DNA from: an uncultured Collinsella sp.
GTDB taxonomy: Bacteria > Actinomycetota > Coriobacteriia > Coriobacteriales > Coriobacteriaceae
Assembly (NCBI GenBank): GCA_900547655.1
Contig: URHQ01000013.1
Coordinates: forward strand, 1-32,495
Reading direction: 5' to 3'
Length of the DNA: 32,495 nucleotides
Shown: in pieces, positions 1 to 7,049 of the stretch
How the letters are laid out: each line of letters opens with the position of its first letter
How positions within the stretch are numbered: position 1 is the first letter of the stretch
Translations under genes and position numbers: made by a program
The notes under the pieces: model-generated
The model's database searches: none
What the model was told of the DNA's origin: nothing
Seen by the model: the letters and a program-made list of their open reading frames with translations, nothing else

Positions 1-593
1 CCGCTCATGGCCGCCGGCTGGTTGGCCTGCAGCGCAAACATCTCGAGCTGGGCCGCGCGCAAGCGGTTGCGACGACGGACGGCAGCGCGCAGGTCGTCGT
101 CGGTAATCGTGATGCCGTAGAAGTTCTCGAGCTCCTCCTTGAGCAGACGACACTCCTCGTACCAGCCTTCACGCTCGTAGGCGCGATCGCGACCCTGCGG
201 AAGATGCAGAATGTGCGTGCGCTTGAGCTCGTTGAGCAGCTCGTACATCTTCTTCTTGCCGTCGCAGGTGGTCTCACCGATGATCATGTCGCTAAAGTAC
301 GTAAACGGGCATTTTTGCGAGTAGGCAAAGCCGTACGTCGATTTGATGAGCGGACACAGATTTGCCGGCAGCACCTTCTCGGCCTCGGGAATTACCTCGT
401 CGGACGTACCGCACAGAGCCACGCTCGCAGCCCCCGCGGCATCGATAATCTCGAGCGGCGTATAGCTGCACAAAAAGCCGACCAGGCGATTACCCGCCTG
501 CTTGTAATCCTTGACGCGAATAAACGCCGCCTTGCGTTGCTCGTTGAACTCCTCAAACGTGGACGGCAACGGCATTTGTTCGATTTCCTCCAT
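1..593 (-). CDS. 2-hydroxyacyl-CoA dehydratase / double-cubane-cluster family protein, 3' end cut by window edge
   Basis: The first 197 codons of a gene that runs off the left edge. It starts at ATG 593 behind AGAGGGGAG, 58 bases after the dppC-like stop, so it is probably the next gene of the same operon. The protein has Cys at residues 42, 61, 80, 95 and 110, in motifs NLCPLIKS, KCP and GETTCDGKKK. These are exactly collinear (constant offset of 39) with Cys 81, 100, 119, 134 and 149 of the paralogue at 4263-5546, which has a longer N-terminus. The family (HgdB, BcrC/BadD, double-cubane-cluster protein) holds Fe-S clusters for low-potential reduction and is normally driven by an ATP-dependent activator protein. 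No activator gene is visible here; it could lie off the left edge. The substrate cannot be told from sequence. Confidence 0.85.
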   Translation of the reverse strand, partial: MEEIEQMPLPSTFEEFNEQRKAAFIRVKDYKQAGNRLVGFLCSYTPLEIIDAAGAASVALCGTSDEVIPEAEKVLPANLCPLIKSTYGFAYSQKCPFTYFSDMIIGETTCDGKKKMYELLNELKRTHILHLPQGRDRAYEREGWYEECRLLKEELENFYGITITDDDLRAAVRRRNRLRAAQLEMFALQANQPAAMS

Positions 594-651
594 GTGATTC
601 TCCCCTCTTTGAAAATCTAAAATGACTTAGCCCTGGACTCGCGAAGAGCGA

Positions 652-1479
652 TTAGAGCTGCCTTGGATCGAGCGCCTGCTGGAGCGTGTCTCCCAACACG
701 TTGAAGCAGAGCACCGTAAGCAAGATAAAGAGCCCCGGCACGAGCGCGAGCACGGGACTGTAGAGAATGTACTGCTGAGCCCCCTGGAGCATGGAGCCCC
801 ACGAAGCCATGGGCAGCTGAACACCATAGCCCAAAAACGAGAGCGCGCTCTCATCGAGGATCGCGTTAGCCACCGCAAGGCTCGCGGCAACGATCACCTG
901 AGGCAACAGGTTGGGCATGATGTAGCGCAGGATGATGCGCGCATGCCCCGCACCGAGTGCTCGCGCGGCATCCACGAAGTCGCGCTGCTTGAGCGTGAGC
1001 GTCTGCGCGCGGGTAACGCGCGCAACCGAGGTCCACGAGAAAAAGGCGAGCATAAACACCAGCGTCACGAGGTTGCGCGGCGCAAAGGCGTAGACCACGA
1101 TGATAAACAGCAGGCTGGGAACCGAGAGGAACACGTCGACGATGCGCATCAGCACCGCATCGACCTTTCCGCCCGCGTACCCGGCAACAGATCCCACCAG
1201 GCACCCGATCACCACGGCCACGGCCATGGCGGCAAAGCCCACCAAAAGCGACACACGCCCGCCGTACAGGGCGCGGGTAAACGTATCGCGACCCAGGTCA
1301 TCGGTTCCCAGCAGATGCTCGGCGCAGGGGCCCATCAGCTTGTCGGGCGAGAGCGCGTCGGGATCGTAGGGAGAGAGCGGTGCCAGCAGCGCGCCCAACA
1401 CGATCACGCAGAGGATGACGGCGCAAACCGGGGCCAAGCGGTTCTTGGCCATGTGCTTGAAGAGTCCGGCCCTATTCAT
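652..1479 (-). CDS. peptide/nickel-type ABC transporter permease, DppC/OppC family
   Basis: Inner-membrane permease of about 275 residues, partner of the DppB-like permease upstream. The N-terminus (KNRLAPVCAVILCVIVLGALLA in part, then LSPYDPD and HLLGTDDLGRD) is the typical DppC/OppC start, with one early membrane helix and the conserved GTDxLGRD stretch. The EAA loop that contacts the ATPase is seen as ARALGAGHARIILRYIMPN. An ATG further upstream (1536) is open but lies inside the preceding gene; ATG 1479 has GGAGG at good spacing and overlaps the dppB-like stop by 8 bases, the usual translational coupling. Ends RQL at 652. Specificity (di/oligopeptide, nickel or other) is set by the binding protein and is not decided by this sequence. 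Confidence 0.93.
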   Translation of the reverse strand: MNRAGLFKHMAKNRLAPVCAVILCVIVLGALLAPLSPYDPDALSPDKLMGPCAEHLLGTDDLGRDTFTRALYGGRVSLLVGFAAMAVAVVIGCLVGSVAGYAGGKVDAVLMRIVDVFLSVPSLLFIIVVYAFAPRNLVTLVFMLAFFSWTSVARVTRAQTLTLKQRDFVDAARALGAGHARIILRYIMPNLLPQVIVAASLAVANAILDESALSFLGYGVQLPMASWGSMLQGAQQYILYSPVLALVPGLFILLTVLCFNVLGDTLQQALDPRQL

Positions 1480-2449
1480 CGGAACCTCCGTCCAGGCGAA
1501 TGCGCGGATCGACAACGGCGTAGAGAACGTCAGCAAGCAGGTTTCCGATCAAAAGGAGGCACGAGGCGAGCATCGTGATGCCCATGATCATGGTGTAGTC
1601 GCGGTTGTTGACGGCATCCATGCAGAGCACGCCCAGCCCGGGCCAGCCAAATACGCTCTCCACGATAAACGAGCCCGTGACGAGCGTGCCAAAGTTCATA
1701 CCCACCATGGTGATGAGCGGCAGGATCGAGTTGCGCAGCACATGGTGCGTGAGCACACGGCGGCGCGAGGTTCCCTGGGCCACGGCAACGGTGACGTACT
1801 CCTCGCGCATCTGCGAGATCACGCCCGCACGGAGGTAGCGCACAAAGGTGGCTGTGTTTCCCACCGAGAGCACGATCACGGGAAGGATAGCGTGGCGCGC
1901 CACATCGACGGGGTCGTTGACGCCGATGGTGCGCATGCCCGAGCTCGGCAGCACGCCCAGCACAAGCGCGAACAGGATGATCAGCATGATGCCAAACCAA
2001 AACGGGGGCACCGAGATGCCGATATAGGTCAAAAGGCTGATCACGTTATCGGGCAGCCGGTTTCTAAAATAGCCCGCGAGCAGACCCAACGGAATCGCGA
2101 GAGCCACCGAGAGAACGAGCGCGGCACCCATGAGCCCCACGGTGTTGGGCAGCCTGCTCAGGATCTGGTCCTTGACGGGCTGATGGTTGCTCGTGGAGAG
2201 ACCCCAATCGCCCTGGAGCATCTTTCCCGCCCAGCTCACATAACGCTCGGCGATATTGCCCGAGAGACCCAACGAGTCCCTCATCGACTCCAACTGCTCA
2301 TCGGAGAGCTTATGCGATGAGACCGAGGGGGACGTGTAAAGGTAGAGCGGGTCGCCCGGTGCAAAGTAGACGATCGAGAAGGCGAACATCGACACCAAGA
2401 CAAAGACGAGCGCTGTCTGGGAGAGGCGTTTGAGCAGATACGATCTCAT
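1472..2449 (-). CDS. peptide/nickel-type ABC transporter permease, DppB/OppB family
   Basis: Inner-membrane permease of 325 residues, normal length for DppB. It begins MRSYLLKRLSQTALVFVLVS, the standard DppB opening with the first helix, followed by a periplasmic segment containing FAPGDP. The EAA loop is AQGTSRRRVLTHHVLRN. The start ATG 2449 follows AAAGGA. Downstream it overlaps the dppC-like gene by 8 bases. Upstream, 85 bases separate it from the binding-protein gene, and that gap contains a GC-rich stem-loop (2469-2500) that may lower permease expression relative to the binding protein. Confidence 0.93.
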   Translation of the reverse strand: MRSYLLKRLSQTALVFVLVSMFAFSIVYFAPGDPLYLYTSPSVSSHKLSDEQLESMRDSLGLSGNIAERYVSWAGKMLQGDWGLSTSNHQPVKDQILSRLPNTVGLMGAALVLSVALAIPLGLLAGYFRNRLPDNVISLLTYIGISVPPFWFGIMLIILFALVLGVLPSSGMRTIGVNDPVDVARHAILPVIVLSVGNTATFVRYLRAGVISQMREEYVTVAVAQGTSRRRVLTHHVLRNSILPLITMVGMNFGTLVTGSFIVESVFGWPGLGVLCMDAVNNRDYTMIMGITMLASCLLLIGNLLADVLYAVVDPRIRLDGGSDE

Positions 2450-2468
2450 GGGTTCCTTTCATGCGCAA

Positions 2469-2500
2469 GGGGCACGGACGGCAAACGGCGCCCGCGCCCC
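2469..2500 (-). promoter_or_regulatory. intra-operon stem-loop between binding-protein and permease genes
   Basis: GGGGCACGGACG at 2469-2480 pairs with CGCCCGCGCCCC at 2489-2500 (12 pairs including two G-U, loop of 8). No T-run follows on the minus strand, so it is not a full terminator. Stem-loops in this position often protect binding-protein mRNA or attenuate the permease genes; that role is inferred. Confidence 0.5.
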
Positions 2501-2534
2501 CATCGAGCCCTATGTGGGCCGCAACCATATGAGG

Positions 2535-4127
2535 CTAATCGAACTTGATCTCGGTGTAGTCCTCGAAGATCGGCGTGGTCTGGCACGTATCGACGCCCTT
2601 GAGGTTGGAAGGCGCGGCAAAGCAGTAGTTGGGGTAGGCGATCGGGAAAACGAGGTTGGCATCGTGGGCCTTCTGCTGAAGGTCGGCGTAGGTCTCCTCA
2701 CGCTGCTTCTCGTCAACGGTACCGCGACCCTGGATAAAGAGGTCGAGGACCTCCTGCGGGGCATCCACGTTGATGCCCCAGGTGCCGTCGTACATGCCAA
2801 CGACCACGTCGTCGGGATCGCCCGCGGAGGCGTAGCCGTTGAGATAGAGCTCATAGTCGGCCTGATCGGTAAAGACGATGTCGAAGAAGCCGTTGGACTC
2901 CACGCCTTGGACGTCGACCGTCACGTCGATGGTCTTGAGCTGCTGCTGGATAACCTGAGCGGTCTCCTTCATGTAGGCACGGTCGGCGTTGAAGTAGAGC
3001 TTGACGGTCTTCCCCGCAAGACCGGAGCTCTCGGCGAGCTTCTTGGCCTTGTCCACGTCCTGTTTATACGCCTTGACGGAATCGCTGTGGTAGAGCGTGC
3101 GGTTGGAAAAGATGGAGTTGGCCACCACGGCGAGGTTCTCGCCGTAAACCGTGTCGACGATCTCCTGAACGTCGAGCGCGGCAAAGACGGCCGCCACGGC
3201 GTCCTTATCGCTCCAGGTCTCGCAGTACTTGTTCCAGGCAAGGTAGTTGACGCGGCCCTCGGGGATGGAGGTGAGCGTCACATCGCTGCTGTCGCGGTAC
3301 TCCTTGGCCACCGTCTCGGTGGTAACGGGCAGCAAGTTGACTTCGCCGTTTTTGAAGGCGACCTGCTGAGCGCTAGCATCGCCGATCACCTTGAAGGTGA
3401 GCGTCTTGATGCTCGGGGCGCCCTTGTAGTAATCCTCGAAGGCCTCGAGAACGAGTGACTCGCCGTCCTTGAACTCCTTGAGCTTGTAGGGGCCGGAGCC
3501 TATATCGGTGAGGTTAGCCTTGGCGGACTTGATATCGGTGTTGCCGTCAAAGGCGTGCTTGGGGATCAGCACCAGCTGGCCCAGAATCTCAAAGTATGAG
3601 GCGGAGACCACGGGAAGGGTGATCTTGACGGTCAGGTCGTCGACCTTCTCGTAGGTAACAGGATCCTCGCCCACAAAGACGCAGTTGGTGTAGCCGGCAC
3701 CGTTGTCGGTCTCGGCGTTGCAGTCGAGCGTGAAGATCACGTCGTCGGCGGTGATGGCCTCGCCATCATGCCATTTGAGGCCGTCACGCAGCTTGAGCGT
3801 GTAGGTCTGTCCGTCGTCAGTGTCACAGCTCTCGGCAAGGTAGTAGCGCGTGTCGCCGTTATCGACGACATAGAGCTCGGTGGTAAAGCCCTTGAGCTCT
3901 AGGAAGCCCTCGGCCATGCTCTCAAGATCGCGGTTGAGCGAGGTCACCGTGGCGGAGACGGGAATCACGAGACCATCGGTCGCGCTCGCGTTACCCGCGG
4001 AGCTGCCGCTCGCAGAATTGGAGCCGCCGCAGCCCGTAAGGCCCAGTCCCGCCAGCACGCCTAGGGCTCCGGCGCCGGTCAGAAAGCTGCGACGGGAGAT
4101 GCCCGCCTTGAAAAGGTCGTTGTTCAT
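2535..4127 (-). CDS. ABC transporter solute-binding lipoprotein, family 5 (DppA/OppA-like), Tat-type signal
   Basis: Substrate-binding protein of 530 residues, normal length for family 5. The N-terminus has a twin-arginine motif SRRSFLTG (residues 11-18), a hydrophobic stretch and a lipobox LTGC with Cys33, followed by a Gly/Ser/Ala-rich linker, so it should be exported folded and anchored to the membrane outer face. Family-5 landmarks are YTLKLRDGLKWHDGEAITADDVIF in part (about residues 105-130) and SGPYKLKEF. ATG 4127 has AGAGAGGA; an upstream in-frame start (4193) would place 22 non-signal residues before the Tat motif and was rejected. It sits between a double-cubane-cluster gene (upstream) and the permeases. 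No ATPase genes are in this window; they may follow off the left edge or be supplied elsewhere. Confidence 0.93.
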   Translation of the reverse strand: MNNDLFKAGISRRSFLTGAGALGVLAGLGLTGCGGSNSASGSSAGNASATDGLVIPVSATVTSLNRDLESMAEGFLELKGFTTELYVVDNGDTRYYLAESCDTDDGQTYTLKLRDGLKWHDGEAITADDVIFTLDCNAETDNGAGYTNCVFVGEDPVTYEKVDDLTVKITLPVVSASYFEILGQLVLIPKHAFDGNTDIKSAKANLTDIGSGPYKLKEFKDGESLVLEAFEDYYKGAPSIKTLTFKVIGDASAQQVAFKNGEVNLLPVTTETVAKEYRDSSDVTLTSIPEGRVNYLAWNKYCETWSDKDAVAAVFAALDVQEIVDTVYGENLAVVANSIFSNRTLYHSDSVKAYKQDVDKAKKLAESSGLAGKTVKLYFNADRAYMKETAQVIQQQLKTIDVTVDVQGVESNGFFDIVFTDQADYELYLNGYASAGDPDDVVVGMYDGTWGINVDAPQEVLDLFIQGRGTVDEKQREETYADLQQKAHDANLVFPIAYPNYCFAAPSNLKGVDTCQTTPIFEDYTEIKFD

Positions 4128-4233
4128 CGAAATCCTCTCTTGTTGAACAAACGTGCAGAAAACTATGCTCAGCCGAAAGGCACCCTGCGGCACATCCGGG
4201 CACCCGTCGGCTCAGGACAACACAGTTCGAAGT

Positions 4234-4254
4234 CCTACCACGAAGGTGGGTAGG
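4234..4254 (-). terminator. weak hairpin after the double-cubane-cluster gene
   Basis: CCTACCAC at 4234-4241 pairs with GTGGGTAGG at 4246-4254 around a GAAG loop with one bulged base. It lies just after the stop at 4263 on the minus strand. There is no T-run, so it is at most a partial terminator or processing site ahead of the binding-protein gene. Confidence 0.3.
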
Positions 4255-4262
4255 GCCTAAAC

Positions 4263-5546
4263 CTAAATGGTTTCCAGGAACGCCTCAATACGGGTCTGGA
4301 GCTGACCGGCATCCTCGCCGGCGTAGTCGGTCGTGATGTGCATAAACGGGATGCCCGCCTCCTCGGCGGCCTTCTCCACGGCAAACGACTCCATCTCATA
4401 GAGCGTGCAGAACTGCAGGGCCACGTCGACGATGCCGTCGGCATGCAGGTCCTTGGCCATCTGGACAATGTCCTTCATACGCTGGTCGTTGGGCGTAAAG
4501 ACGGCGCAGTTGATCTTAAAGTAGCGCTCGGCGATGGCGTCGAGCATCTCGTCGACCGTCTCGCCGGACTCGTCGACCAGGTCCTTGTAGTAGCGCGAAC
4601 CCGTGCAGGATTCCTCACCCACCACGACGCCGCCGGCCTTCTCGATGAGGTTGAACAACTTCCAGTTGGGCACGGCCATGGGCGTGCCGGTGTACAGGAT
4701 GCGCTTGGTCCCCTTGGGCGCCACGCCCTCGCCGGCCTCGACACGCTGCTCGCACTCGGCGGCCATCTCGTTGATGGCTCCGGTCAGACGCGGCGTGTCG
4801 TCCATAAAGGCGGCCTGAACGGTCAGCAGGCTGTCGAGACCGCTGATGGGCGCCGGATCGGCAGCGCGCGTGGCAGCCAGACGCTGCAGGGCGCGACGCT
4901 TCTCGTTGACGGCGTGGATGGCAGCCTTCAGGCGCTCGGGCGTAATCTTGACGCCGCACTCTTCCTCGATCTTGGCGGCAAGCTTTTTAACCTCGGCCTT
5001 CCAGGTCACGAGCGTCGACTCGTCGTGCACGTTGGGGATATCCATGACGTACATGTTCTTTTGCGTGGCAAAGAACTCGTAGGCCTTCTTCTTGCCATCG
5101 CAGGTGTTCTCGCCGACTACCAAGTCGCTCGACTCGATGTAGGGGCAGACCTCGCCCAGCTTAAAGCCGGCAAAGCTCTTGATGAGCGGGCAAGTGTTGC
5201 GCGGCAAGTGCTCCTCGACTTTGTCGGTTGCCCAGTCGGCACCCGAGCACAGGCCCACGGGGATGCCGTCGCAGGCAAGCACGATCTCCTCGGGCACGTA
5301 CACACAGAACGAACCGACGATCTTGGTGGCCTCGCCGGCCTCCTTCTTGTCGAGCATCTCCTTAATACGGCCGCTGTGGATGTTGGTGGCGACAAAATCC
5401 AGGTAGGACGTTGACTTGGGGCGATTGTTCTGCGTCAGGAACATATCGCCGTACATCTGGCCCACGGCGTCCAGCAGCATGTCGTGGTCGGCAAGATTCA
5501 TGCCGAGGCTCTCCCACATCGGATGGAAATCAAATTCTTCAGCCAT
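4263..5546 (-). CDS. double-cubane-cluster-type / 2-hydroxyacyl-CoA dehydratase family reductase
   Basis: A 427-residue Fe-S protein of the HgdB/BcrC/double-cubane-cluster family (COG1775-like). Cysteines at residues 81, 92, 100, 119 (NTCPLIKS), 134 (VCPY) and 149 (GENTCDGKKK) lie in the N-terminal half; further Cys occur in GEESCTGSRYYK and in VALQFCTLYEME near the C-terminus, as in the second half of the family fold. Characterised relatives carry out low-potential reductions or alpha/beta dehydrations and are recharged by an ATP-dependent activator. The single-gene form and length match double-cubane-cluster proteins better than the two-subunit dehydratases; this is inference. ATG 5546 follows GAGAGGGGA. 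It heads the transporter operon and has a long regulated leader (5547-5842). Confidence 0.85.
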   Translation of the reverse strand: MAEEFDFHPMWESLGMNLADHDMLLDAVGQMYGDMFLTQNNRPKSTSYLDFVATNIHSGRIKEMLDKKEAGEATKIVGSFCVYVPEEIVLACDGIPVGLCSGADWATDKVEEHLPRNTCPLIKSFAGFKLGEVCPYIESSDLVVGENTCDGKKKAYEFFATQKNMYVMDIPNVHDESTLVTWKAEVKKLAAKIEEECGVKITPERLKAAIHAVNEKRRALQRLAATRAADPAPISGLDSLLTVQAAFMDDTPRLTGAINEMAAECEQRVEAGEGVAPKGTKRILYTGTPMAVPNWKLFNLIEKAGGVVVGEESCTGSRYYKDLVDESGETVDEMLDAIAERYFKINCAVFTPNDQRMKDIVQMAKDLHADGIVDVALQFCTLYEMESFAVEKAAEEAGIPFMHITTDYAGEDAGQLQTRIEAFLETI

Positions 5547-5705
5547 GGCGGTTCCCCTCTCGAACCAAAAATGAATAGCTACGGTATTGCTGCACGGTGG
5601 GTGGCGAAAACCCAGCCGCGCTCAAACCCGGAATTTTGGGGAACCCGCTTTGCAGCTGATTATTTAGTTGTGCGTCGTCTCTCCCGGAGCCGTGAACATA
5701 CCTGC

Positions 5706-5774
5706 TCATATGCGGCTCCGAGCCATATACAGGGCGCGCGCGGCAACGCGGCGAATGTATGTCGTCTGCGGCAT
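5706..5774 (-). CDS. putative 22-residue small ORF / leader peptide with very strong RBS
   Basis: ATG 5774 is preceded by AAAGGAGGG at 7-base spacing, the best Shine-Dalgarno in this block, and the frame stops at TGA 5706-5708. The peptide starts MPQTTYIRR and is basic (five Arg among 22 residues, ends MARSRI). It lies about 25 bases after a predicted start site and 160 bases ahead of the double-cubane-cluster gene. It could be a real microprotein, a regulatory leader, or a fortuitous frame. A small imperfect hairpin (GGCT/AGCC with flanking ATAT repeats) lies at its 3' end. Confidence 0.45.
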   Translation of the reverse strand: MPQTTYIRRVAARALYMARSRI

Positions 5775-5794
5775 GTGCGCACCCTCCTTTACAA

Positions 5795-5842
5795 GTTGAG
5801 GTCAACTATATCAACGGTCGTCGACCATGCGAACACCGTTGA
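5795..5842. promoter_or_regulatory. operator cluster: two dyads built from four GTTGA half-sites
   Basis: An 8-bp inverted repeat, TCAACGGT at 5811-5818 and ACCGTTGA at 5835-5842 (16-base spacer), brackets the -35 region. A second dyad GTTGA-GG-TCAAC at 5795-5806 abuts the -10 and covers the likely start site. Four copies of the same GTTGA half-site in 48 bases suggest binding of a dimeric regulator; which family is unknown. Confidence 0.5.
5805..5833 (-). promoter_or_regulatory. sigma-70-type promoter for the double-cubane-cluster / transporter operon
   Basis: On the minus strand TTCGCA (5828-5833) and TATAGT (5805-5810) are separated by exactly 17 bases, giving a start near 5798. Each box matches the consensus at four and five of six positions. 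It points to the small ORF at 5774 and then the gene at 5546. Confidence 0.55.
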
Positions 5843-5874
5843 CATTCGTACGACAGCGTCGCGTGCCGTAGTTT

Positions 5875-5894
5875 AATAAATAATTATCTTTATT
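5875..5894. promoter_or_regulatory. AT-rich dyad upstream of the operator cluster
   Basis: AATAAA at 5875-5880 and TTTATT at 5889-5894 are inverted around TAATTATC. On the minus strand it reads GATAATTATTTATT, which has a loose likeness to a Fur-type box. It is the only strongly AT-rich stretch here and could be an iron-responsive or UP-type element. Confidence 0.3.
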
Positions 5895-5937
5895 GATAAG
5901 AGTTTGTCATCCTTCATTCGGCGAACGGCAAGACAAA

Positions 5938-5964
5938 GCCGCCGAGGCCTATATCCCCGACGGC
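5938..5964 (-). terminator. terminator of the mod operon
   Basis: Minus-strand stem GCCGTCGGGG / CCTCGGCGGC (10 pairs, two G-U, loop of 7) followed by TTTGTCTT, 12 bases after the modC-like stop. Confidence 0.65.
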
Positions 5965-5975
5965 ATTACCCGGCG

Positions 5976-7046
5976 CTATCGACAAACCAAATGGATCCTA
6001 CTCGCATCGAAGTGCATGCGCAGGTTCTCGCCTGCTTGCGGCAGCTCGTCGACAGGCACGCCCACCTTGTTGACCTTCCACTGCAGACGCGTGGGCGCAT
6101 CAGCGCGCGGCACGTCCAGCAATACCAGCCGCTCAAAGCGCGAATCGCTCACACGGGCCACATGCAAATCGTAGCTGTTACGGCCCCGCTCAACGCGATT
6201 ATCAACATGGAAATAGCTTGCGCGAACGCCCAGGTACGCCACAGTATCGGGAACCGCGCGACCCACGTTAAAGGTCATGCCCCAGTCCAGGGCTTCAACT
6301 TCCTGAGACCCGATCTTGCGCGCCCGACTTGTGTTCTTGCAGCCCGTCAGGCGCAGCGCCGCCAGCGTTTGCGGACGACGGACCACATCATCGACGGAGC
6401 CGATCTCCTCGACATGTCCGTTATGCATCACGCAAATGCGCTCGCACAGGCGGCATGCCTCGTCAATATCGTGGCTCACGTAGAGCACGGTGCGGTTGCA
6501 TACATCGAACAGGTCGAGCATGTTCTGTTCGAGGGCGCTCTTAAGATAGGAATCGAGTGCGCTCATGGGCTCGTCGAACATAAAGATGCCCGGGTGAGCC
6601 GCCACCATACGGGCAAGCGCCACACGTTGCTGCTGACCGCCCGAGAGGCGCGCGGGATAGCGGTCGGCAAAATCGGCTAGGCCAAAGATGCCCAGGTAGC
6701 GCTCGGCAAGTTTTTTACGCGCCGCGGCGTCGCCCGCGTCCTTTACGCCGGCACATACGTTATCGGCCACCGTCATGTTGGGAAACAGCTGATAGTTTTG
6801 GAACAGCAGGGCACATTTGCGCTCCTGAGGCGACAGGTTGATGCCCGCCGCCGAGTCAAAAAAGGTTACGCCGTTGACGACGATCTTGCCCTCGTCGGGC
6901 GTCTCCACACCGGCAATGCAGCGCAGCGTGCAGCTCTTGCCGCAGCCCGAGGCACCAAGCAGCGCCACACGCTCCTCGCCGGCCTCAAGCTGCATATCGA
7001 GCATAAACTCCGGATAGCGCTTTTTAATATCCAGAACGAGTGACAT
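5976..7046 (-). CDS. modC: molybdate-type ABC transporter ATP-binding protein
   Basis: ATPase of 356 residues energising the molybdate importer from the cytoplasmic side. Walker A is GASGCGKS (about residues 32-39), the ABC signature is LSGGQQQR, and Walker B is IFMFDEP. The remaining 150 C-terminal residues are in the place of the ModC regulatory (TOBE-like) domain but no clear repeat was recognised. ATG 7046 follows GGAGG and lies 3 bases after the permease stop, so the two are translationally coupled. The assignment to molybdate rests mainly on the adjacent ModA-like protein, the ModB-type permease and the upstream moeA/mog genes; a tungstate or sulfate-type substrate is possible. Confidence 0.85.
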   Translation of the reverse strand: MSLVLDIKKRYPEFMLDMQLEAGEERVALLGASGCGKSCTLRCIAGVETPDEGKIVVNGVTFFDSAAGINLSPQERKCALLFQNYQLFPNMTVADNVCAGVKDAGDAAARKKLAERYLGIFGLADFADRYPARLSGGQQQRVALARMVAAHPGIFMFDEPMSALDSYLKSALEQNMLDLFDVCNRTVLYVSHDIDEACRLCERICVMHNGHVEEIGSVDDVVRRPQTLAALRLTGCKNTSRARKIGSQEVEALDWGMTFNVGRAVPDTVAYLGVRASYFHVDNRVERGRNSYDLHVARVSDSRFERLVLLDVPRADAPTRLQWKVNKVGVPVDELPQAGENLRMHFDASRIHLVCR

Positions 7047-7049
7047 GGC

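Noticed and set aside
2430..3458. Plus-strand open frame of about 342 codons
   Set aside because: Antisense to the binding lipoprotein; no RBS and no recognisable domain.
5547..5705. Known riboswitch in the leader of the double-cubane-cluster gene
   Set aside because: A GGGAGAG stretch recalls glycine riboswitches, but the rest of that motif is absent.
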